From: Niebla homalea
Taxonomy: Eukaryota; Ascomycota; Lecanoromycetes; Lecanorales; Ramalinaceae
DNA length: 64,000 bases
NCBI GenBank assembly: GCA_019925105.1
Contig: JAHGAU010000005.1
Location: 1,054,001-1,118,000, forward strand
Direction: 5' to 3'
The notes below the pieces were generated by a model that worked only from the letters and a program-made list of their open reading frames with translations, was not told the origin of the DNA and did not search any database. The position numbers and the translations under genes are program-made. Numbering within the stretch: position 1 is the first letter of the stretch; the number at the start of each line of letters is the position of its first letter. Of the stretch, positions 38,001-49,163 are shown in pieces.

Positions 38001-40856
38001 ATTTTAATAGATTTTAACTCTTTAAGAAGGTTTTATTATTAAGATAGTCTTATTAATTATTTTATTTAATACCTTTATTATTCACTTTATAAAGAAGTTA
38101 ATTTAATCTTTATTATTTAATTAAAAGAAATCCGTAAATTATACTATTATTTCCCCCGTTTTTATATAAACCTTTATTTCCTTAACCGTTTTTTACGCCT
38201 TCCTTACCGGTAATAATATAGTCGTATTAATGGTTTAATCTAGGGTTATTTATATCGGTATATAGTTTAAGTAATATTTTAAGTCCTTTTATAGCCTATA
38301 TATTATAATTACGCCGGTAACCCTTTCCATATTAAAGGTTAAATTAATCGTTATTTTAAATTTACGATTTTCTTACGTAATAATCCCTTATAGTATTAAT
38401 AATAAAAGGTTAATTTAAGCGGTAATTATTAATAGGTTATCTGATTTAACGTAATTTATTATACGCCCTTTTTCATTTTATATATAATAATATAGGTTAA
38501 AGTCTTTAAATAATATATATTTATTTAAAGTAATTAAAACCTTTTTAAATAACGGTATTATAAAAAATCCTTCCTTATTAACCGGCGGTAGGTTATATAC
38601 GTTATAAATATTAAAATTACTTTTTAAGTCCCCTTTTTTTATAATATAAAATATATAAAGGTTTCTATTATAATAAGTAATATCCTAGTTATTTACGTTA
38701 AGCTATTTATTTATAAAGAAGTATATTCTGGTTATTTTATCCCCCTTAAAGGTTAAATAAAACCCCTCCTCCGGGTTAATAAATAAATATATATATAAAC
38801 TATATAATAATTCCTATATTACTATAACGTTAATATTCTTAACTTCTTTAAACTTAAATATCGGCATTATAACTTTAATTCCCTTATTACGGACGTTATA
38901 TTATATTATTCTTAAAAATGTTAATATATTATATATTAACCTTTATAAAGGCTTTCTTTTTTATATTTATTTAAATTACGGACTTTTTATTAAAGCCGAA
39001 CATTTTTTAATTAAATATTTTCCCGGCTATTATTAAAGATATAAAATAGCCGGCTTTTAAAGTTAAGATCGTAAAAAGCTTTTTTTTTTACCATTATTTA
39101 TTTTTTATTATTTAATTAATTAAACTTACGTTTTAAGGCTATTTTTAATTAATTTATTAAATTAATTTTATACGTATTATACCGTTGGATTTTCGCGGTT
39201 ATCCGGGTCTCCTTATATTTGGTTTCCCTGGCTTTTATTATATACTTAAAATCCTATATTAAATATCCTTCTTTATTATATATAATATATTTAAGTATAC
39301 CCTTTATAAGCCCTTTAATTACCAGTTTTATATACTTATAGATATTATAGTCCTTAACGTAAACCGTATATTTTATAATATTAAAATATTTTATAATAAT
39401 ATATTTATAGCTTTAATACTTAAAATATTAATAAATATTAACCGTTTTATCTTATAATTAAATTATCTTAAAAGATTTTTCTTTAATAATTTTTTTATTT
39501 AAAACGTTATTATATATTTTTATTAACGTTACGCTTAATATAATAATAAAGTACCTTTTACGCATCTTAAGGAGTTAAGTCTTTTTATTATTAACGGAAG
39601 CCTATAGTTAATAATCTTAGCTTTAAATAAAAAACCGTATTCTTTTTTTTTTTATATTCCTTAATATAACCTTTTTCTTGGTTTCCTTAAAATATAATAG
39701 GTATATTTTATTTATTATAATAATAAATAATTATTTTAAAACTTTAACCGATTTATATTTTCCCTTATTAATTTAAGCCTTAAATTTCTTTAAGTTTTCT
39801 TTTACCTTTAAAGACGCTATATTAAGGAAGATATCCTTACTTTATAATTTATATACCGTAATAATCTGTTTTATTAATAATTCCGTTATTATTTTAAAAG
39901 TTTTTATTAATTATAATAAATTTATTTTTATTACCGTATTCCTTTTTTTATTATTAAATAAACAGATTATTATTATCTTTACCTTTTTTAATATAACCGC
40001 TTTTTCCTTTATGATCTTTTTATTCTTTACCGTAAATACCCTTTTTATTACTTTTATTACTTAACTTTTTTTTATTTAAAAGGCCGCCGCTTTTATATTT
40101 TTATTTTATATATTTAATTTTAAGTTACTATCTTTACTTTTTATTAATATTCTTATTCCCGCCCCTTAAGAGCCCCGTAAACGCTCTGCCTCCTTTAATT
40201 TTACCCTTATTTTTATATAGAAGTCCCTTACGTTTTTTAATTTAATCTATAGTATCAATTAAGTTTTTAATATAATATCCTTTTACTTTATTATAAGGAA
40301 TCCTTTTAAAATTTTTATTATTTCCCTTACCGCTTTTTTACCTTCCTTTATTAAGCGACGTATTATCTCCGCTTTTTATTTTTAATCTTTTAAAGTCCCG
40401 TTCTTTTTATTAGCTTTATTTCTTTTTTATATACCTTTAATAATATCTTTATTGCGGTTTTTTTACTTTTTCCTTCCGCTTATACCCTTTATTATTAATA
40501 TCGTATCGGTTTTCTTACCCCTTTATTTACTTATTATTTCCGTATTATTATTATACGTTTTATACGTTTTATTATACGTATTTTATTAACTTTAATTCCC
40601 TTATTTATTTTAAGCGTTATCCGGCTTATTATTATTATGTTACCCGTACGCGTTGTCGTTATTTCTATTAATATAGGTTATTTACCCGTTTATTACCTTA
40701 TTCTTAACCATTATATTACTTTTACTTATCGCATTTAATATATTCCCCTTACTGTCGCTAGAGCTATATATATACGCATCGTTTTGGACCTCTGGGGTCC
40801 CTTTGTTCGTCGCCATCTTCTCTAAAAGTAAGGGATTATTATATAAAAGAGTCGTC
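35030..40856 (-). mobile_element. LINE D, full-length Tad1-like element
   Basis: 5827 bp, minus strand. TSD TTTATAAGTTATT at 35017-35029 and 40857-40869. TTGA repeat tail at 35028-35045. ORF1 ATG at 40816-40814, with 40 bases of 5' untranslated region. It lies in gypsy X, in the opposite orientation to LINE C and the same orientation as X itself. Confidence 0.93.
35200..40816 (-). pseudogene. ORF1 and ORF2 remnants of LINE D
   Basis: The ORF1 start block (ATGGCGACGAACAAAGGGAC on the minus strand) is intact. The remainder is co-linear with LINE C and heavily mutated. The only open stretch of any length here, 37578-37775, is on the other strand and is antisense to ORF2, so it is not a gene. 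Confidence 0.7.
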
Positions 40857-40869
40857 TTTATAAGTTATT

Positions 40870-43800
40870 ATAATTAAGATATTAATCGGGGTATTATTAA
40901 AGAAATTTAAATAACTATTTAAGTATATTACGGAAATATAAGAGGTTTAATCCCTTTTTCCTTTTAAATATTTTTAATAATATAAAAAACCGCCATATTA
41001 ATAACTTTAATTAAAAAAAACCTTTCTTTTTTAATAAGTTTTAAAAAAAAGATTATTTTATATTTTCTTCTTTTTTTCCCGGGGCTTAAAAAGTAATTTT
41101 CGTTCCTTTTATAAGGCCTTAAGTAGCTTTAATTTTTAATTTTTAAAAGTACGTTTAAAGCTTAACAAGTTGAGGCTATAATTTAAAGGAATTCCGGAAT
41201 AAACTTTATATTTTAATAATTAACCTTTTTGTAATTATATTAATTTAATATAAAAAATATCTTATTGATTATAAAGTAAATAAATACGTAATACCGTTTT
41301 ATTTAAAGTTTATTAAGGATTATATCGTATATTTTAAGCCGGATAATAAATATAAAAAACCAACATTGTAAGTAACTCTTTATAATTATTTAAGGATAAA
41401 TTATATAGGTAATAAGCCGTAAATATTTATATTTATAATTTTAAATAAATTTAAATCGGAAAAGGGCTAAAAAAGAAATTTAAAGTATTACGTAAACTTA
41501 TAAAATAATCCGTTTATTAATAAAATAATAATTAATAACGCTTAAATTAATTAAGAAGGATAAAAGAAAATATTAACCTCCATAACTTATAAACTTATTA
41601 ATGATTTAAGGTTTATTATTTTAAACGTTGAAAAGGTTTTTAATACTATTAATATATTTAATTATTAAAATCTGAAAAAAATATATATTTTTATCCTTTA
41701 TGACGATTTTTATAAAGCTTAATTTTTTATTAATAGCTTATTTGAGTTATTAAATAAAGTATCTTCAGGGGAATAGGAGATCCAGCCGTTTTAATTATGG
41801 GTAAGTTTTTTATTTAAGTTAAAAATAATATAATAAACTTAAACGGAGCACTTTTAAATATTACTTTAATTACGTTAACGGTTAAAATAATCGGTTCAAA
41901 AATAATTCCCTTAATAAATAAAGTATTTAATATCCGGAAAAGGAGCTGGTTTTATAACGGTAAAAGTAATTTATCGGAATCCGGATTTTCTAAAACTTTT
42001 TATTCCGTTAAAGGGTTTAAAGGAAATAATACGGGTTCTCGTAATTTCCTTAATTTCCTTAATAGGGGTTTTATTCGGGTTAAGGGTTTTTCATTAATAA
42101 TAATATTTTAAACGTTAGAAACGGTTTATCCTTTTAAGGTATATTTAAGTTTTATTTAAATTATTTAAATTATAACTTCCTTAAAGAAAGTTCTTATAAA
42201 ACCGGTTAAAGAATCGGGTAATTAATTTATAAGTTATAATTTTCAGGTTCCTTTTAAAATTTATATATTTAAAAACCTTAATTAAGCAGGTAAAGTTAAA
42301 ATAAAATATTATAAATTTATATTTAATTAATATTTTTAAGGCTTAAAAATTATTAATTTAATCTTTTTTTAATTAACGCTTTTAAAAATTCAATTTAAAA
42401 AGGTTTAGAATTCCTTAGGGGTTTAGAAGCTTAATAAGATATTATCTTTATATTCCGTTTTTATTATTATTTAAGGACTTTAAAAACCTAATAATATTAA
42501 AATATAATTAACTTAAGCCTATATAATTAAATATTAATTTTTATTTATTTAAAGCTTAATAATAACGCGGTATTTAAAGGAACGGTATTAATTACGGTTT
42601 TCCCTTATAAAGGGTTTAAGATCTTTAAATTTTTATTAACTTAAGCTTTTTATAAAAAATAAAAGATACTATAAATTAACAAAATAAAAAGGTTAAATTA
42701 TTCTATCGGAGATTTTTAAGCTTAATAATAAGGTTTACGTTTTAACCTTTTAATTTATAATTACGGATTTTTAACGCCTTAAAATAATCCAAATCTTCCG
42801 GAAAAGAAAAGCTTCCGTAATTTTATTATTATAATTAAATAATTCAGTTTATCTTTAATTATAAGCCTTTTTTAATATTATTTAATTTTATTTAAAGGAC
42901 TTATATTTCGTTATTTACGTTTTTATAATATTATATATTAACGTTACGTTCTTAATATAAAAGGTTTAACCACTTTAAGAATTCCTTAAATCTTCTAAAT
43001 AATGCAGATTAAGAAGTAAAATAAACGTAGGTTTTTATAAGGTATAAAGTACGTTTAATTAATTCCTTTAAGGCGGTACCCTTTAATTTATAATAACGCC
43101 GGTAAATAACGTAATTTTTATATCCCCGTAATTATTATTTAAATTTAAGTTCTTAATAATTAAGTAATCTATTGGGTCTTTATCTTTTCTACTCTACCGG
43201 GAAAAAACCTTATTCTTAATAAATAATATTAATTAATTAAGGTCCCCTTAAAAACCGCTTTATAAGTTATATTTTAACGTAAAAACCTTTAATAAAAAGG
43301 AGTATTAAGGTTTATTATTTATAATCTTAATAAGTAAAAGGTAAATAAAAGGTAAATTAAGGTTAAAGAAAAATAAAAATAAATAAAAAAAAAGATTAAA
43401 AAAAGGGAAAAAGATAAATCTTTTAACTTTTCCGTTAAACGGATTCTATATTATAAAGGTAATATCGTAAAGTAAAATAATAAAATTTATATTATAATAA
43501 AGTTTAATATTACTCCCTTATATTATAGAATATTCCTTAAAATATTTTTTCTTCCGGGTATTAAATACCCTATATTATAAATTAAATATAAAATTAAATA
43601 TCTTAATTAAAGGTTCTAAGGAGTAAAAAGAATAAATAATTGGTAAAAATTCTATAAGCTTTTGTAAACCTATTTTTAATTAAATTTATGGTATTTTTAA
43701 GGTTTATTTTATTTATAGCCTTTAAATCGTTTTATTAAGGTTTAACTTTTTGGATTAATTCTTTATATAGCTTAATAGAATCAGTATTTATCTATCTAAA

Positions 43801-44009
43801 GCTATCGTAACCTCCCGTTTTAACTATTAACGTTTTTTTATAACTTATCCGGATGCTAATCGTTATATATTTTAATTATAATTACCGCCCGTTTAGTACC
43901 GTTAATAACTATCGGCTTACCGTCCGTTATTAATAAGTATTATTAATAAAAGCCTTTATTTTATTTCGTTACTCCCTATAAGGGCGTAAATGGGTTAACT
44001 TTAATATGA
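40870..44009 (-). pseudogene. gag, protease and RT N-terminal region of gypsy X
   Basis: Assigned by position between the LINE D insertion in pol and the 5' LTR at 44010. I could not read a convincing motif; the sequence is AT-rich and closed in every frame. The polyprotein order gag-protease-RT is known for the family and is inferred here. Confidence 0.45.
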
Positions 44010-44224
44010 TATTAAAGTATAAGTCCCTTTAAAGTGGTTAAAAGGCAAAGGGTATATTACGTATAATTAAAGATATTAAAGTATAAAGGTATAAAAGTAA
44101 AGGGCCGAAGGCCCTGATATACCCAGTCGGTAAAACTCCTGGGTACCGGACTAACCCCGGGCTTGGCCCGGGGTAGCCCCGGTAGGGCCTTTTCCTAAGC
44201 TACTAACAACCCTGAACCCTGACA
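44010..44224 (-). repeat. Right (5') LTR of gypsy X
   Basis: 215 bp, start mutated to TATTAAAGTATAAG, end CCCTGAACCCTGACA intact, followed by TSD ATCTT. It contains the uninterrupted insertion site of W (CCTGG at 44138-44142). It has the same ACCCCGGG/CCCGGGGT hairpin as the left LTR. Confidence 0.92.
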
Positions 44225-44229
44225 ATCTT

Positions 44230-45418
44230 AAGGGCTATATTACTAACAGAAAAACACCATTACGAGCTTCCCGGACGTAAAGAATATATATATAAAGGCC
44301 CGAGCTTGAGGAGAATTAAGTATATAAGGTAATTATTAAGCATTAAGGCTGGGTATTACGTCTAAGTCGAGAAAAATCGAGATTTAAGCAAGCCAGAAAA
44401 TTGTCTTAGACGCACCCGGTTTATAGTCGTAATTTTATAAGTACTAAATCGTTTAAAACCGACGTCGCCGTGGTTTACCCGAAGTCGAGTCCGTAGCTAA
44501 AGCTTATATAGTAAGGGTAAGAAAATAAATAAGGTCCGGTGGCCGTAAATTGCTCCAGAAATAAATATTATAAAAGTAAAAGGCCTGATGCTAAAGCTAT
44601 ATTAAACTTATTAAAGGTAATATTATAAACGTAATAATATCGAGACGAGTAAGCTTTAAGAGGTAACGTATAATATATAGGCCGGTATATTTATAATTTA
44701 CCTTTTCCTTGAATCTTAATACCGTAAGAGTATACCTCAACTTAACTACTTATTATTAAACCGTGTATAGTTATTTTTATTAAGGTATTTATGGTGGGGG
44801 TAATAAAGACTTTTACGTATTTAACGGAATGTTATATTGAAGTATTATAGAGGCTTTACCTGCTATATAATTATATTCCTTTTTTAATTCTTGAATTTAA
44901 AGCTTTAAGCTTATAGTAAGTCCTACTCTTGCTATCTTATTAAGTTACTTAATGTATTAAATATAAGCTCCGCGTTTAAGATACTTATAGATATATTACG
45001 GGTCGGTATTACGGAGTAACTCAGTAAAGGTAAAGACGTCATAAATAAGAGGATTGAAAGCAAGATATTCTAACGGTATCTTTAAGGGCTATAATATAGG
45101 TTTAAGTATAAAATAACTAAGGAGTCGCTTAAATTACTCGTTACTAAAAACCAGTATTATAATAATATCGTTGTTTAATTTATTAAAAGGGACGGGATTA
45201 AGGTCGGCTTCGTTCTTACCGTATTAATTGTTTATCTATTAAATAAATATAGGTTATAATAACCGGTATAGATTGAAGCTGTTAATAAAGATAGTCTTAT
45301 AAACGTTATTATTGTTTATGGCGTCTTTCATTGTCTGGATTTAAGATCTTCGTAATAACGGCTATACGTCTATATCATAATAATAACTGCTGCGATCTTA
45401 TACTATTGCTACCAAATT
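44230..45418 (-). other. Interior of element Z
   Basis: About 1.2 kb with noticeably less RIP change than its surroundings. No protein domain was recognised in any frame. A block at 44405-44480 resembles copia W at 14088-14160 at the same relative place near the 3' end. The minus strand begins with TGGTAGCAATAG at 45414-45403, a possible primer-binding site. The short, gene-poor interior suggests a deletion derivative of a copia-type element mobilised in trans. Confidence 0.6.
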
Positions 45419-45591
45419 GTGGCGTGCTCAGTATAAAGGGTAAAAATGTATATAATATGTATAATTATTATATAGGTAACTAACTATGTAGGTATTATAA
45501 ATATAAAGGTCCATACGTTAAGCAAGCGGAACAAGGTAGAGCCGCTCCGCTCCGGTAGGGCTGAGACTCAACTCCAGCTAAGATCCTAATA
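45419..45591 (-). repeat. Right (5') LTR of Z, uninterrupted
   Basis: 173 bp, TGTGGCGTGC to CCTAATA. Holds the empty site GACTC (45565-45569) of element Y. Followed by TSD TATAC (45592-45596). Confidence 0.9.
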
Positions 45592-45596
45592 TATAC

Positions 45597-46681
45597 TTAT
45601 ATTAATAATAAACGTTATTAAAGACTGATTATGTAAAGTTATATATAATAAATTAAATGTTATAATTAATATCGATTTTAATTAAGTATTTATAATTAAT
45701 AATCCGTATAAAAGTCTTTTTTATTAATAACAATAAATATCGGTCCTTCTTTATTAACGTATAAAGTCTTTTATAATTTATATAGAATTATAGGCCGTTA
45801 TCCTTTTTAAATATGAATAAAATAGATAAAATAAAAAATACTTAACCTAAAATTACATGATTTTTCTTTGGATTTTTAATAAGATATTCTTTATATACCC
45901 GGAGCTTAAATAAAGATAATAAGTATATTTAACTTTTTAATAGATCCTTAAAGTTATTAATAAGTTTAATTTTATAATTTATATTACGGTAAAGTAATAA
46001 TTATATTACCTTTATATGATTAAAAACGTTAAAGAAGTCATAATATTCTTTAAATAACTTACGTTTAATATCTTTAATTTTTTTTATTAATTTTATCTAA
46101 TTAGATATCTTTCCTACTTTATTATTATCTAAGGTTTTTAATTTAATTAATTGAATTTTTTATTAAAGTTAAGAAAATAATATTTTCTTTATCTCTTATA
46201 AAATAATTTAAATAAAGCAACTTTAATTTAAGTGATATTAATAAAAATTGTTAACCTCTTTAAATAATTCTTATAATATAACCGTCTTAAACGGTTTTAC
46301 CTTTTTTTAGTTGACTTTTAGTAAGGTTTTTAAGGAGGTAACGGGATAAAATTTACGGAGGATTATTATAGGGATTAATATAATAAGCTTTATTTAATAA
46401 GTTTATATAATTTATTAAAAGTCAATAATAAAAGAAAAAGAAAGTAATAAATAACGTAAAGAAATCGTTCTTTAAAATAAAGCGTCCTTTTTTAATATCG
46501 ATTTAAAATCCTTATAAATAAAACTTACTTAAGATAATTTATTAAAAGCCTAGTTTAATAATGAATATAAAAACGTTAAATTAAGTATTTAAATTTACTT
46601 TTATTATTAAATGAATTATATAAGAAAAAGTCCGATATATATTATTACTGAAACCGTTTACCGTTTTTTTTAATAAGGGTA
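45597..46681 (-). pseudogene. Reverse transcriptase (N-terminal half) of gypsy element T
   Basis: In reverse complement the order is: FFDVFNHIK, then YSLSLFKLRVYKEYL (from the YPLSxxELxxLKEYL lead-in), [18 protein letters not shown] at about 45780-45830, and KKDRYLLLLINKTF. These are RT motifs I-II of Ty3/gypsy. The domain continues left of element Z at 11839 with the catalytic YIDDILIY segment. RIP stops interrupt it. The protease and gag part lies beyond element V. Confidence 0.85.
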
Positions 46682-46851
46682 TGTTATTACGGTATGGACC
46701 ATGGGAGGATTTCTTGGCACGGACCGGGCTTACCTTGTTCCGCATTGCTTGGTATACGTATACTTATATTGCACCTATATAGTTAAATAGCTATGCATTA
46801 TTTTACATATACTTTACTTTATTATTATGTATACCGTATTCTCGTGATAAA
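46682..46851 (+). repeat. Left LTR of V
   Basis: About 170 bp, start TGTTATTACGG, end CTCGTGATAA followed by one A and the primer-binding site. GC-rich middle, lightly mutated. Confidence 0.8.
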
Positions 46852-46999
46852 TGGTAGCAATAGCATAGGGCTTATGCGTTCTTACAACTTTAAGTATAAC
46901 TTTTAACTACTTTACTGTAAGGTAATAACGTTATAGCTTTTGCATAAACTGCGTTAAACGTACTCCTTTAATACTTAACTTATTAATCCCTTTAAAAGG

Positions 47000-47800
47000 C
47001 TTTTTCATATTATTAAATTATTATTTTATCGTCTTATATCAGAAGACGAATAAGGTTATATTACTTACTTAGGGTAAATACCTTAACCTTTATAAAACCT
47101 TTAAAAGAAATTAATAAGTAAAAGTCTTTAAAAATGGTTAAGGAAGTATTTAAGTCGCTCTCCGAATAAATTATAATTATAATTATATAGTTTATTATTA
47201 TAAATATAAAGATCGATAATATATAAAATGAAATTATTACTTTTAAGGTTATTGGATTAAAATTGCCTTACTATAAGTAACGTAAGGATTTAGTATAGGA
47301 GCCTTCCTTAAATGCGGACGTAAATCTTTTTATTAAATAGTTAAAAGAGAAAAAAGAGGAAAAATTTATATCCTTAATAATTACCTTAAAAAAAGACCGC
47401 TTTTAAGTCGAAAAATTAAGCTATTTCAACGGTATTAATAACGTTTATACTTTTATTAAGAGACTTAGAATTGTTAATAGTATTAAACCTATTAAGCTTA
47501 TTAAAGATTATTTTATTCTTTCCTTTATAAATCTAAATATATTAAATAAAACCTATAATTAATAAACTTTAAAAATAAATAATATAATTTAGAAGAAGTT
47601 ACTTAATAACCACGAAATAAATCTTCTTAATAACGTACTTATATCGCGCTTTAAAATACCGGAGTATTAATTATTTAGTTAATTAAATTAAATACGGTAT
47701 ATACGTAAAGACGCTATAAATAAGAAGCCTATAATAGCCTTTATTAATTAAGTTATAACTCTTATAAATTGACTAAAATAAAAGGGTACCTTACCGAAAC
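47000..47800 (+). pseudogene. gag-like remnant in element V
   Basis: A stop-free 46-codon stretch at 47425-47562 reads FNGINNVYTFIKRLRIV and continues with KPIKLIKDYFILSFINLNIL. It resembles the capsid-like part of retrotransposon Gag (a short FxG lead followed by a helical segment), but I cannot name the family. It has the same strand as the primer-binding site. RIP stops lie on both sides. Confidence 0.45.
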
Positions 47801-48176
47801 CCATAGGGTATAAAACGTTACGTTAACGCTGAGTTAACGTTACTTAACCTTTAAAGTGGCTGTAAAATATAAGTGGCGTGAACTCCGCTTATATATTAAA
47901 GTGAATTTCAATTAAAAGATACGTTAAAGTGAATTTCAATTAAAAATGCCGTTAACTCGGCGTTAACTCGACTTCAACTCCGCGTTAAAGTAACTTTTAA
48001 AAAAAAAACTAGGTAACATAATAATAATACGTTTTATTTATGGTATTTAATTATTATTGATTGATTTTTCTATCTATTTATATACCTATCTATTAAGGGG
48101 TTTATTAAGGGGCCTGGTAAAGGGCTTAGTAAAGGGTTTGCTGAGGTTGGGGTAAGGGTGCAGGTAAAAGGCCTTG

Positions 48177-48258
48177 CTTACCTCTCAGGTTCTCCATCCA
48201 AATCACGGTGTTTTTCGGCCTGTTGCGGTAGGGGCATGCGCGCATCGGGCGTCGCATC
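48177..48258. other. Unique GC-rich spacer inside the minisatellite
   Basis: About 80 bases (CTCAGGTTCTCCATCC to GTCGCATCATAG) without repeat structure, between G-rich tracts. They are not RIP-mutated. The minus strand would code for MMRRPMRACPYRNRPKN in the frame shared with the repeat. It may be a fragment of host sequence captured by element U. Confidence 0.5.
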
Positions 48259-48295
48259 ATAGTGAAGGGCCTGGTGAAGGGCCTATCAAAGGGTT

Positions 48296-48435
48296 TGCAG
48301 TAGGTGAGGGTGCAGTAGGTGAGGGTGCAGTAGGTGAGGGTGCAGTAGGTGAGGGTGCAGTAGGTGAGGGTGCAGTAGGTGAGGGTGCAGTAGGTGAGGG
48401 TGCAGTAGGTGAGGGTGCAGGAGGTGAGGGTGCAG
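48296..48435. repeat. 15-bp tandem repeat, about nine units
   Basis: The unit GTAGGTGAGGGTGCA is repeated head to tail almost without change, and then with small variants (GAGGTGAGG, ACTGAGG). Confidence 0.95.
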
Positions 48436-48809
48436 TACTGAGGGTGCAGTACTGAGGTAGTGCAGGTGGGTGAGGGTGCAGTAGGTAGTGCAGGTAAGGG
48501 TGCAGGTGAGGGTGCAGGTAAGGGTGAGGGTGCAGGTGAGGGTGGTAAGGGTGGTAAGTGAAGGTGCAAGTGAGGGTGCAGGTGGTGGTGCAGGTGATGG
48601 TGAGGGTGATGGTGAGGGTGAGGGTGATGGTGCAGTAGGTGAGGGTGGAGTAGGTGAGGGTGATGAGGGTGATGAGGGTGATGAGGGTGATGAGGGTGAT
48701 GAGGGTGCAAGTGAGGGTGCAAGTGAGGGTGCAAGTGGGGGTGGAAGTGAGGGTGGTAGTGAGGGTGCAAGTGCGGGTGCAAGTGAGGGTGCAGGTGCGG
48801 GTGGAGGTG

Positions 48810-49163
48810 AGGGTGCAAGTGAGGGTGCAAGTGAGGGTGCAAGTGAGGGTGCAAGTGAGGGTGCAAGTGAGGGTGCAAGTGAGGGTGCAAGTGAGGGTGC
48901 AAGTGAGGGTGCAAGTGAGGGTGCAAGTGAGGGTGCAAGTGAGGGTGCAAGTGAGGGTGCAAGTGAGGGTGCAAGTGAGGGTGCAAGTGAGGGTGCAAGT
49001 GAGGGTGCAAGTGAGGGTGCAAGTGAGGGTGCAAGTGAGGGTGCAAGTGAGGGTGCAAGTGAGGGTGCAAGTGAGGGTGCAAGTGAGGGTGCAAGTGAGG
49101 GTGCAAGTGAGGGTGCAAGTGAGGGTGCAAGTGAGGGTGCAAGTGAGGGTGCAAGTGAGGGTG
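48810..49163. repeat. 12-bp tandem repeat, about 29 units
   Basis: The unit AAGTGAGGGTGC is perfect over at least 25 successive copies (48841-49140). Identity between units implies recent expansion. On the plus strand GGG tracts recur every 12 bases with 9-base gaps, so G-quadruplex formation is conceivable but would need long loops. Confidence 0.95.

Larger units (their letters stand above)
13389..44224 (-). mobile_element. Element X: Ty3/gypsy, about 7.4 kb own sequence, footprint including nested insertions
   Basis: The left LTR is 13389-13522 plus 25243-25324 (split by copia W), and the right LTR is 44010-44224 (215 bp). The TSD ATCTT is at 13384-13388 and 44225-44229. A run of ten C next to the left LTR (from 25327) is a polypurine tract on the minus strand, so the element reads leftwards with its 5' LTR on the right. 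Own interior: 25325-26548, 32392-35016 and 40870-44009, about 7.0 kb. Gypsy RNase H motifs lie at about 33625-33665. LINE C and LINE D sit in the interior. Confidence 0.88.
11840..45591 (-). mobile_element. Element Z: small LTR retrotransposon (about 1.5 kb own sequence), footprint including nested insertions
   Basis: The left LTR is 11840-11990 plus 13335-13356, and the right LTR is 45419-45591; each totals 173 bp. The TSD TATAC occurs at 11835-11839 and 45592-45596. Its own interior is only 13357-13388 plus 44230-45418, about 1.2 kb, with no complete gene. A primer-binding-like TGGTAGCAATAG lies on the minus strand at 45414-45403, four bases inside the right LTR, which makes that LTR the 5' one. 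The rest of the footprint is younger insertions (Y, X, W and the LINEs). It is probably non-autonomous. Confidence 0.85.

Noticed and set aside
48296..49163. CRISPR-like array
   Set aside because: Units are contiguous with no spacers and the genome is eukaryotic.
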